A DNA stretch of 64,000 bases from Manis javanica. Lineage: Eukaryota > Chordata > Mammalia > Pholidota > Manidae. Numbering within the stretch: position 1 is the stretch's first letter; every line of letters starts with the position of its first letter. Under the pieces are notes generated by a model. That model saw nothing but the letters and a program-made list of their open reading frames with translations. It had not been told where the DNA came from and searched no databases. The stretch lies in NCBI RefSeq assembly GCF_040802235.1, contig NC_133158.1:155074401-155138400 (forward strand), in the 5' to 3' direction. Both the position numbers and the translations under genes were made by a program. Shown piece after piece: positions 48,696 through 60,500 of the stretch.

Positions 48696-50984
48696 ATAGA
48701 TGCTCAAATAAATGAGTGTCTTACTGAGATTGCTTACTGCTGCTGCTTTTTATTATTTGTATCCTGGGAGATCATGATCAATTTAATACTACCTTATTTC
48801 ATTGCAGATTTTTGGAGCCAATGCATATTCTCTTTTAGGAAAACTCCTTTTTATATTTTCTATATTAAAAGTAAAAGGTTAGTTTATAGTACTGAGAACC
48901 ACATGGTGGAATCAAAAAGAATTCTTTGTCTTTGATCTTTCCCATGTCTAGGAAAGCCTAATATCCATTCATTTGGAATGACCAAAATAATGTAAACACT
49001 TTTACAAGAACAAGTTGATAGGGAAGAGCCTGAGAACAGAGAGAATTTGTGTATTCTCAGTAATCTGTGGCAAGTTTCGCTGGAAATTACTCACTTATTT
49101 TTGTCATTCAAAGAAAATCAGGGATAGATAATTGTCTTAAATGAGAACCAGAAACTCTTGTCAAAAGCCAAATGTTTACTTAGCCAATGAGCACTTACAT
49201 AGTTATAGGAATGTATACAATATGTTGGATATGGGACAGTACTGCTGACATGACATTTTATAATCAGCTTGGAGTCATAATGCCCACTGGAAACTCATTT
49301 ATTTGCATTAGTAAAAAATATTCAGTAAGATGTTTCATCTTCTTAGATATTGGAGACTTGTGTCTCAGTCTAGACCATTGCCATGAAAAAATAAAATTTC
49401 AAAATATGAAACAGTATTCCTTGAGTGAATTTGGTGCTAAGAAACCTCAAAAGGGAATGATGACTTAGGTTTTTTGTGAGTTGTACTGTCAAGAACTTTG
49501 TAAGAGACAGTATAAGCTATAACTTGGGTACAAAGCCTTTTCTGACAAATGAGAAATGACAAGGGGAGGCTCACAGCACTGACTATGCAAACATTCCCAT
49601 AAATAAAATGAAATTTTAGTTTTTAAATTTTAATGTAGATATTTTTCTTCACATATTTATTTTTGCAGATCATAAGTCAAAGAAGTAAAATATCCTGGGA
49701 TGTCATGCAAAAGCTATTCAGTTAAGATAAAGAACGGTCTTGTTAGGATTTTTTATTTTTAGCCATTGAAATGATTTTTCTCTGATTAAGGAAAGAATCA
49801 TTAAACCCCATACAGCTCAAATAAAATGGTATGTAGAACTTTTGTGTTTTTTTATAATCTGAATAGTGGATGAACACAGATGATATTCAACAGTTGGTAT
49901 TATCTCTGTCACCTACAGCTAAAGACTCAGTGGAATTAGAAATATTTATGTAAATTTGAAGGTTAGAATTTCTTTCAGTCCTTAGTTGAGTAACAAGTGT
50001 GCATAAGTATATAATTCCATATGGCATATTTAATGGAACAAATTTGCATTTCTGTGTTCTGAGCTGGTTTTGAATGCTGAATGTTTAGATATAGACATTA
50101 TATTTCTTCTAAGGGACAATTTAACCTTATAACCACAGTTTTGTCTTTTACTTTATTGACTCTGTCACCTTTCCCTCTACCTGTAAAGAAATTTTGTTTG
50201 ATTGGTTTCCTTTAGACAATTTGCATGGGAAACTTTTACCTTTCTCCTTACTTGTCAGAAACACCATTATTTTGTAGATATGATGGCACTCTTTCTTTTG
50301 TGGGCCCGTAAAGGATTCAGGAGGAACGTCCCAGGTTTTTTGTTGACTTGGTTTCTCAGAATCTTTCAGGATCCTTAAAAATTTTGTCCAGAATATTCTG
50401 AGAAGTAGTTTGTAGGAAATCAAGGAAGTCTTTACTTGTCCCTCAAGTTCTGGTCAATCATCTGGGTTTTGGATTTCTAGAATGTATAGACACCAATGTA
50501 AAGGAAGAAAGAGATTATGCATGGTAAGGAGGATGGCATTTTGTACTTCAAATGATGAAGTGTTGGAGAATTAAGGTTGGGGAAAGGTATTTTGTAACAC
50601 TATCTTAAACAACAGAATTATAGACTATAAAAGCAATAAATTCTTCTGATTGTCCTTGGTCAAGGGATGTTGTGGCAGGTGGTTTCCTCTGATTGTGATA
50701 GGTTAGATTAAACTCTTTTGAATTTAATGTACATTATGTTGATGGGAACTGGATTTGTTGTTTAAAGCATGGAGATTCGTCTCTATATGAACCACTTTAT
50801 TTCCTGCTAGGACATCCTTTTGCTATTGTGAAGATATAAACAATGTCTAGTTTTATTAAAAAAATATATATGTAAGCAAAATGTTTTTGAAAACTGAAGA
50901 TATACTTTCTTATTCATAGGCTGTATAAAAACCATTAATACTTGGTTATTAATGCTTCTAGAGAAATGTAGAGAATATAGTTTG
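48696..50984. other. intergenic, downstream of CPA3, no gene seen
   Basis: No exon recognised. 50499-50544 is a 46-bp segment repeated in direct orientation at 52592-52637 (43 of 46 bases identical). Confidence 0.5.
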
Positions 50985-51004
50985 TCAAAAACAGAAGAAT
51001 GTGT

Positions 51005-51016
51005 TTTATTTTTATT
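51005..51016 (-). terminator. CPA3: CPA3 poly(A) signals
   Basis: Two adjoining AATAAA hexamers on the minus strand (51011-51016, then 51005-51010), about 360-370 bases after the CPA3 stop codon. Cleavage would fall near 50985-51000. The intervening 3' UTR (51375 down to about 51000) resembles the human CPA3 3' UTR as I remember it. Confidence 0.75.
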
Positions 51017-51375
51017 ATATGAGCACATGGAAAGATCAAGCCACATGGATAATCTGATTCTGCAGAAACTAAGGGTTCTCATTTCTTTTCTGTGATCCTC
51101 TGTGTATCACCTGTCAAAGTACTTGAAGTAATACTTTGTGCTGGGTTCAAACTTGGAACAGAGAAAGGTAGTTAAAAGGTTTCACTTCATGCTGTTTGTT
51201 AAGGTGCAACTGACAGTAAATAAAAGCAAAAAGATATACTATTGGGCTTAAGTGAGCAAGAGAGGGTCCCAGTCAGGTGATGTGGAAACTACATCTAGGG
51301 ATAGCTGAAGACTAACTTCCTGGTGAAAGACACAAAGAAGGATTAACCGGCTTATTCCAAACTGAGGGCAGTTCT

Positions 51376-51563
51376 TTAGGAAGTATGCCTGAGGATGTAC
51401 TTGGCAATAAATTGGACAGCTAGCATGGTTTCTTTGCAGGTTGACTTTATCCGAGATTCTGGAAGGAGAAAACCAAATTTGCCTTTATCTCGGAGCTCAA
51501 AGGCAAATGTGTGTTTGATGCCCAGGTTGTAAGCCCAGTCTAAAGAAGAACCTGATGTCGGGT
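51376..51563 (-). CDS. CPA3: CPA3 terminal coding exon
   Basis: 188 nt after an acceptor 'tgttttacag' (AG at 51564-51565). The first two bases complete the Tyr248 codon. It then encodes 61 residues without interruption, from '[17 protein letters not shown]' through '[18 protein letters not shown]' to 'YILRHTS', and the TAA stop at 51376-51378. Very close to human CPA3, with only a few changes (for example Asn for Asp after 'WAY', Ser for Pro after 'SRIK'). Confidence 0.95.
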
Positions 51564-54500
51564 CTGTAAAACATAAGCAGTAAATATTTAATTAGAAACA
51601 AATGCTGATGTTTTTCTTGAAACAGAAATTCACTGGTGTAAAATTAGCAATAAAAAATAATTATGTGTACAGTTAATTGCAGTAATGAATGGGAGTAGTG
51701 GTCTGTATAGTATAGAGTGTTGAGTAAAAAATAATTGTGGCTTTGAAGTCCACCACACATTTTAATATGCGCTGCATTTTCAAAATTACATTTTGCTTTG
51801 GTCAATACTCTAAACTGAGTTTGTTTCCAGGACACACATTCTCACAGATGGATGTAGTTTGAGCAAGTGCAAGCAAGATAGGGAAACCAGCTGAGGAGGG
51901 TTCATGGGTCACTGAAAACCCACCAAGGAAAGCTATGTATACAAGCTTTGCAACATTACCTTCTTTGTAACAGTTTAGATCTCTTGCTATTCATGTGGCT
52001 AGGGTAAATTATTTTATAGTGAAAAGGTCAAGGAAACTTAAAAACTATTTTAAAGATGTATTTAATTCCCTAATCCAACTTTTCCATGTTAATTTTTAAG
52101 AAATTTTATTAAGAATGTGATTATTTGGTAAAGATTGAAAATACGAACACATCTGGAGGCTATATACGTATAAGATTTATACAAGTGCATGTAAATACTA
52201 TGAATTATTTATGTATTTTTTGCTTTACATAATAGAAACCCTTTTTATTTTTGTATAGGAAATCATTTATGTTCTAGGACAAGTAGTGAGTTTAATCAAT
52301 ATTAACATTTACAGTTTGAAAGATAAGAATTCAAAGTTGTGATGAAGAGAAAGAAGGAATATTTTGGTGGAAAGAGAGGGTTGGCTCTTACATTATTCAA
52401 ATATTAGTAAGCCTTTAATATGCACAGTGCACTTTACTTGGCCCTGTGGAGGGTGGGTGGTGCAAAGATGAAGATGCTATTGGTATCTTTGGGAATTTAC
52501 AATTTAGAGAGAGAAGTCAAAGATCCAAATCAATAGAGACAGGGCAGATTTTGTAAGCAATATAGGAAAGTTACAATATCTTATGAAGGTTTAAAGGAAA
52601 AAAGAGATCATGCTTGGTAAGGAGGATGGCATTTTGTGCTCAACACCTGCTCAGACACCACCCTCATGATGGAGGTGGTATTTGAGGAGGGCCTTAAAGA
52701 GAGTCTGCTATTTTTCCAGTAGAATGGGTGAAAGGCATTCTGGCAGATGAACTACAAAGTTGGAAAAACATGAAGGTGTTTTTAGGGATCGGTGAGATCC
52801 ACCTGGACTGGAGGAGATGGAGCAGTGAGAGTTTGTGGGCAAAGCTCAGAAAGATCTGATAAACCAGCACAAAGTGTTGTTTGGGAGGCAGTAATAGCCA
52901 TTTTGTGCTCTATTTAGGATATTTAATATGGACTGGTAAGAGTAGAGATCAGTTTGGAAGTATTGGGAAATGAAAGCCTGAGCTAGTGTAGAGTCACCAC
53001 ACTAGGAATGGAATTGAGGGCTCTATGTAAGAAACATTGGAATGGAAGAGCCACAGAATTTGGTAAAAATGATTGTGATTTCAATCTGGATGGCTGAAAA
53101 AAATCTGCATAGTATTAACAGAAACAGGAACTCAGAGGGTAATGATGGGGAAAAGAAAGGGTAAGGGAGGAAGATAAAAGAGTATGTTAAGCATCGATGA
53201 CACATTCAGGAAGGAGCTAGGGAAAATGAATTTTGAAGTTACTGGCAGAAATGTCATAGGTGAAATTGGCTTGCACACATTCAGGGCCATTGTGTCTTCT
53301 TGGTGGATTGATCCTTTTGTCATTATTAATGTCCCCTTTTGGTTTCTAGCAAATTTCTTTGCTCTGAAATTTACTTTATTTGATATTTAATATGGCCACT
53401 CCTCCTTCAGTTAATAATGTTTTGCATGGTACATATTTTTCTAGCCTTTCTATTTCAACTTGTTATATTTGAAGTGAATTTCTTGTAGGCAGTGTATTGG
53501 ATCATATTTTTAAAATCCACTCTGCTGACTTCTGTCTTTTTAAAAATTTAGGTAAATTGTTGGTGAGACTTAAATCTTCCATCTAATCATTTGATTTTTA
53601 TTTGCTCCCTCTGTTTTTCATTCCTCTATTTACCTTTTATTGCTTTCTTCTGGTAACAAGAATATTTTTAGGATTCCATTTTGATTTATTTATAATAATG
53701 TTTTTGATATATTTGTACAGTTTTCTTAGTGGTTGTACCATGGGTGAAAGGTGATTCCCTAGCTGAGCCACCTGGTGTGGTGCCTCAGTAGGTGGGAAAT
53801 GTGGGCTCCAGCTTGTGAGGTTAGAGTGCACTTCCCTGATGAGGGAAGAAGCAGAAGGAAGAGGAGGGGCTGAAGAGAGAACCTTATATTTGTTTATTGT
53901 ACCTATTTAAAAAAAATGTCTACATTTAGAGGCAGTCAGCAGAGACAGAGCAGAAAAAGAGGAGGAGGCAAGCCAGGCGAGTGCACAGTCAAGGAAGCCA
54001 GAGGAAGGGCGAGAAGGGATATCAGCAGGGTCCAGTGCTGCAGGGAGCCTGCGGAGCATGTGGGCTGAGATAACTGCGCTGGATTTAGTGATCAAGAAGG
54101 CTGCCATTTTTAGCTAGAGTTGAGTTTACGTTCATTACATGAAAAGCACATGAAGTTAAGAGTTCAGTAGCAATGGAGGCAGGGTAAATAGGAATTGAAT
54201 GTTGCATGATGATTGAGAGTGTACTAGATATTTTCATAAACTTGGCCAATTACTAGCTGTACTAGCTCTCCATTTGCAGCTCAGTAAACTGTTGTGGTTT
54301 CAAAAAGTTAGAATATAGCTATTCCATATTGACAAATTTTCTTAATGTGAAATTTTTCATTAATAGTGGTCATTAAGAATATATGTAATTTGTGATTTTC
54401 CATAATTGTGTGATATTACTGAGTGTAATACATTTTATTTTATGATAGCACTTTTTGTATCTTTGAAACCTTAAATTTTCAAACAAAAACTATGTTAAGG

Positions 54501-57500
54501 CATAAAATAAATGCAACATTGGAAACTTTTTACTTGTAAGAATATATTATTATAGGACTTAAAATTTGTTGAACTTAGCCTTTTATTTGTCTACATCTGT
54601 ACCCACTAAAATATGTCTACATATTCATAAAAATATAATATCACTTGTGAAATCCAGGTATTTTTCTAACTGCTTTATATATGTTAATTTATTTAATTAA
54701 TTCCTATCATAATACTATGATTTATGTATTAATTGCTGAAGTAGAAATTTTGGCACAGAGAGATTAAGCAGTTTGCTCAAAGACAAATAACTAGTAAGTG
54801 GATGAGTCAGGAATCAAACTCAAGCTGCATATCTTCAGAGTGTGTTATTAACTGTTGTACTGTATTACCTACCTTACACCATCTATAGTCCTCCCAATAA
54901 GTCTTGAGTTCTACAAGATGATTTTTTTTGATATTTTCTTTGCATATTGACATTTTAAAAAATTTCCTACTCAAGGCATATTAGGTGTAAGGAATGTACT
55001 GTAACACAATCAAACCAAGTCAAGATAAAACTGAACTAAACTAGGAATCTGGTTTTAGCCCAAGAAATCCAAATAAAGTAATGCTGGTGACTTAATGTGT
55101 GTGTGTGTTTAAAAGCTATTATTAACATGCATTAAACATAATAACCTGCACTTTTACATCAGTACTAAGTGAAAATTCCATTTAAAACAAGAACTGAAGC
55201 CACAGGCACAAGGACATGAAATGAAATATTTTCTCTGCACTTCTGCTGCCCCTTAACATAATCTCAGTTTGAATGTCTCTTAGTAGAGATCGGGTGTTGT
55301 GAGCTACAAATCTGGAGTCTTGATTTTCTCTTTTTCAAAATGTAGGATAGTAGAGTATGGAAAACAGTACTGGGTTGAGAAATAGGCAGATCTTGCAATG
55401 TTGTTAAAAAATCATCTTGTAGAACTCAAGACTTATTGGGAGGACTATAGATGGTGTAAGGTAGGTAATACAGTACAACAGTTAATAACACACTCTGAAG
55501 ATATGCAACTTGAGTTTGATTTCCTGATTCATCCACTTACTAGGCAACAAGAAAGACACTTTGAAATTAACTTTTTAACTCATGATGTGACGCATCATGC
55601 TATTAACGATGCAAGCTGCCTAGTTCCTATCAATTCAATGAACTGTTCTTGCTAACTAGGTACTATATTCAGTTGTTTCTAAAATGGTAAAGGAATGGAT
55701 ATGCCATCAATATTTCACAATCATTTAACATAAATTTTTGTGCCATCTAAACATTGCTGCTTTGTTGCAAAGCAGCTATACACCATTTGGCTCTGGCCTG
55801 GAATTCTGAGTTTTGTTCCTATTCTGACCCAAGTGATAAAATCTTTTTGTATCTCAATTTTACAGTTTAAAAATGAGGGGTTATGATTAGCTCAGTGCTT
55901 CTCATGCTTCTCAACCTGTTTCATTTTAGAATCACTTTCAGTACTTTAAAAAATGAGAATTCTTGGGTCCCATCACAGAATAATGAAACCAGACTGGGGG
56001 TTGGGCTTGATCATCCTCCTATTTTAAGAGCTTCTCAGACAATTCTCATGGAAAGTTAGACTTGAGAACCGTGAATTAGATCATTTTCTGTTTCCTTCTG
56101 GTTTCAAATTTTATAATTTTAACTTATTTGCTGTATTTGCTTGTTAGTCTCAAACTGTACACATATTTCTTTTTTTTGACTGGAGGTTAGAGATGTCTTC
56201 ACAATTTGGGTTTAAAATGCTCTCTCAGTCCTTTTCTTTTGTCTCTGTCAAATCAAAGAGAGAAAAATACTGGCAAATGCTAGATGCTTTCCCCAAATCC
56301 TGGGACCTGTTAAGTGACAATCAGGATATTGGAAAGGCTCAAATTTAATCATGGGATGGCCTTATTGTCTAGTCTTACCAAGTCAACCACTTTGCTACCC
56401 ACTGCTTCTCATGAATGTTTGATTAACATTCAAATCAGATGTTTTATTAAAGCAGTCACTCCTAAAAATTTTGAACATCTATCAAGCTGCTGCAACCCTG
56501 TATAGAAGAGGCAATTCTTTCTAAATCTGAATTCCTTAAAAAAAACTGGTAATATAATAAGGAAATTTTAAAATACTGCTACATGGCTGTTACGAATAGT
56601 AATTCCTTTTCACCCTATCCTCCCATTTTGAAAGTGACATAGTCACTTCCTGATGGAGCTATGGTATCTTTGGTTATCTGTTCCTCTAAGTTATAGTGTA
56701 ACTCCTTGAGAGCATTTAGTTTGTTGTAACCCTTTTAACTTACCTCTCAAAGCTCCAAATTAAGTAGGCACTCTATGATTTCTTGCTTATTAAATGATTG
56801 TGGTACAATGCCGTTCATAGCTGTAATGTGCTCATAATTTGCATATATAATATATATATATATATATTATAGAGCCATGATATCCAAAATTTTTGGCATG
56901 CTGGTATATACATATATATATATATATGTGGAAAGTGTAAGAGTAATAATAATTTGATGCTCTATTTGTCATTTGCAAAGTTTATTCCTGTTTGGAACCT
57001 TTGTTCTTTGCTGCCAAGAATATGTGTGTTTTTCTGTTTATGATGTAAGTTGCTCTTACACTGTGTCTGAGTGGCTTATCTGGTCCTGCTATTTCTCATA
57101 TCTACTAAGTTTAAAATAACCACTTTAAACTGGTGGTCTAGTCTGTTCTTTTGTTTTTCACTTTGCTCACTTTCTGTTCAGATACATATGTATCTGGGTG
57201 TATCATCTGTTTTGAAATCTTGTTGTCAATCACTTGTAGATGTAATGAATCCCTGGCATGGCTATGTTGCAGCAAAATATAGGTGGATGCAGGTCTTGTA
57301 CTTTCTCTTAGCCCTTTAACAACAACTGGCTGATAGGTGAATGCTAGTGAATGTTCTTTAGGAATGGAACTTGCCTGTTTTTTTTTTTTTTGAGTCATTT
57401 TTTTAACACCACCAAAGAAGCTTCCGATAAGTGGGCTCTAGAAGCTATATGTGATAACTGTGGCATTTTCAAATTCTATAATAGTTGTTAAGGGTATAGA

Positions 57501-60500
57501 CTTGCAGTTCCAAGTATATACTTTTAGCATAGATTTGGAAGTGATTTATAAGGTATGGCCAGGTAGGGTGTTACAAGGAATCCATGGATTCATATGCACA
57601 TATATTTTTCTCATCCAACAAATTCTAAATGCATAATGAATATGAGCATGTGTATTTGGTGAGGGTGGGTTGTTCATGAAATGTTCAAAAGTGAAATAGC
57701 AACATGCCAAAAATATTGGATATCATGGCTCTAGACAGTGATGCAGGCTAAATCAAGTCTAGTCTGCGGTTTCAATCCATATTCCCTCTTTTGGATAAAT
57801 CAGGGCACCATTTTCATTGAGCAAGTTTATGGATTTTAGTTCTGGTGTTATTCTGTGTCTTGCACTGTGCTAGATATTATTATATCTGAGAGGAAATCAG
57901 AAAGAATTGCCTTTGAGGAATTAAATTTTCTTAGGAAGTTAAGGTTTTGTAAGCAGTTTCGTTGGGAATTTTCTGTAAGGTTTGGGCCTAAGAACTGAAG
58001 CTCAGAAATGGTTTGGAGAAAAGGTGATTTTTTACTATAGTATTTCCAAACTAAGATCAGTGTAATCTTGCTATAAGAGCATAAATGATCTCATTTCCCA
58101 AGGTGTGAATTAATGGTCTTTGGTGAAAATCAGATGAATTTCTTTTCATTGCATCAAAATAGAAAAGGCCAGTTAGAAAACCAGATGGGAAAGCAGTATG
58201 CACAGTGGTCAAGATCATGGGTGTTGGTTTTGTTAAAAAACCTGGGACTGAACCCAGTTTAACTAGTTGCGAGCACTGCCCACCTCATAGGGTCTTGTGA
58301 GGATTAACTGAGATTGTGAAAATCAAGAGCTAAGCAGTGCCTGACTTGTAAGAAATCTAAGTCAATGTTTCAAAACACACAAAGACAGTGTAAAAATAGT
58401 GAAAAGTGAGAAGTAGTGCTGAGACACTGAAACAAAGCAACAAAGCTAGAACCTTATGACCTCCTTTCTTAATTTACTATGTACATTTCAGTTGAACACA
58501 GTAGGAAAGGGCTGGTCCGAGGGACAGGAAGCTGGTTTGACAGGGCTGAAACTACTGGTCTACCATTTTTCCACCAGGGACTCAGGAAAGACTGCTTGCA
58601 TGGGGACTAGGCCAAGGAAGGAAAAGTCCAATTAGGTTAAATGGTTTAAACAAAAAGTATCGATTCTGCCCAAAGTGACTCTTGTTAGTTGCTGTGAGGA
58701 TAAAATATTGTTGGTCATGGGGAACAGGAAGGTGGATGAATTCAACTGTCAATTCATCTTGATTTAATAACTTAATGTTGACCTTGTAACCTTATAAAAG
58801 TTCAGTATAATTTTTTTTTAGGAAAATCTTACTCCCCAAAAGGGCAGAATCTGTGCCCTAGATTCACATATTAATTCAGAATTGCCTGTTAAAACTAAAG
58901 TTCAAACTCCAGGTGTTTAATCCTAATTTATAAATTCTATATTTTTCTTCAATATTTATAAAAAAGAATTAGAGTAAATGACACAGTAAGTAAGGAAAGA
59001 CTTACAAATTGTTGTTGCTATTGGGCCATAGATGTAGTGGCTTTCATATCGAGTTGATAGAACATCAGTGCCAATCTTTGCAACTTTGGCCTGGAGAGAA
59101 AGGGAAGTTAGAGTGGAATAATAGTATGCTATGTAAATGCCATTAATTTACTGGAGATAAAAAAAAGTCAGTGTTACCAGTTTTCTTTGCATTTGAAGAT
59201 CCAAATACATGGTTAAATGAGAAATTTATTTTCAATAAGAAATATTGTCATTGTGAAGATCTAAATGTGATATCCGTTATAAACAGTAATATCTTGTCTC
59301 ATTTTGTGTTTCTACCCTTTCTTTTCTCTCCTCCCTTCCTTCCTCCTAAAAAACATATTCTTTCTTCTTCCTCTCAGATTGTTTTTGGCTTCAGGTAGTT
59401 GTCTTTTCCAAAGTCCATTTTTCCCATGTTACTCCTTTCTTTTTCTTTATATGGTCCGCATTGCTGTAGGACTTTCTCCGCATCTCATTTTAGCATGCCA
59501 AAGGCAGAAAGGTGGTTGGCTTCTTTTAAAAATAGTTCAGTTAGAGTTTCTCTTCCAGAGTGGCATTTCATGACCTTTAATACATATTAGTGTTTTTTGT
59601 TGGGAATGATTAGTGGAATGAGCTGTAATGGAATATAGTCACTATCATATTTGTACTCTAAATGAAGATTTTAATTTTAGTCCATATGTAAAACATGTAA
59701 CAAAGAAATAATTTTTTCTTACTCATTTTAGTTGCTGAGTAACAGCTTTTACTTTACTCAAAGTGGATTGAGTATATTTTTAATTTTTAATCCATAATAC
59801 CATTTTCCTAAGGCAGATTGAAATTGCACTGCTATATGTTTGCATAAATTAATCAAACTCATGGGTTCAGATTCTCAACCAGATTGGTTAAATAGATGAC
59901 TCTGTGGGCTACCTATTGCTTATATATTTTCTTTGTTGTATACACATAAATTATTTTAATGACTGGTTCAAATCTCTGCCCCAACTCAAATGAAATGCAG
60001 TTGTGCTGAATACAGTTGACTGAAGTGAGAATGACAATTGTGACCTCTTTATAAAAATTAAAAATTTGATGAGGTAGCATTTGAACAACATCTTTTACTG
60101 AGTATGTTACATTTGTCAGCCCACATGGGATCTGGGATAGAGAACTTTATCAGCTTTCTTTCTTTCTTTTTTTTTACAGCAATTAAACATGTTTATTCCT
60201 TTTTTTTTTTTTTTGAGAGGGCATCTCTCATATTTATTGATCAAATGGTTGTTAACAACAATAAAATTCAGTATAGGGGGGTCAATGCTCAATGTACAAT
60301 CATTAATCCATCTCAAGCCCAACTCTCGTCAGTCTCCAATCTTCTGAAGCATAACAAACAAGTTCTTACATGGTGAACGAATTCTTGCACAGTGAATACA
60401 TTCTTACATGGTGAACAGTACAAGGGCATTCATCACAGAAACTTTCAGTTTTGATCATGCATTATGACCTATAAACAATCAGGTCAAATATGAATATTCG

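Larger units (their letters stand above)
51564..59005 (-). other. CPA3: CPA3 last intron
   Basis: A 7.4-kb intron with donor T|GTAAGT at the right and acceptor TTTTACAG at the left, phase 1. It holds an ancient repeat (52390-52990), an L1 fragment (53300-53780), a MIR (54645-54870), a long inverted duplication (54791-55543), a MER5-group element (55888-56075), an ~860-bp TIR unit (56872-57731) and a MIR (58195-58375), in a mostly AT-rich background. Confidence 0.85.

Noticed and set aside
58507..58530. 'ggctggtccgag' resembles the start of Y RNA genes
   Set aside because: Only about 12 bases match. No Y RNA 3' strand that could pair with it and no terminal T run follow.
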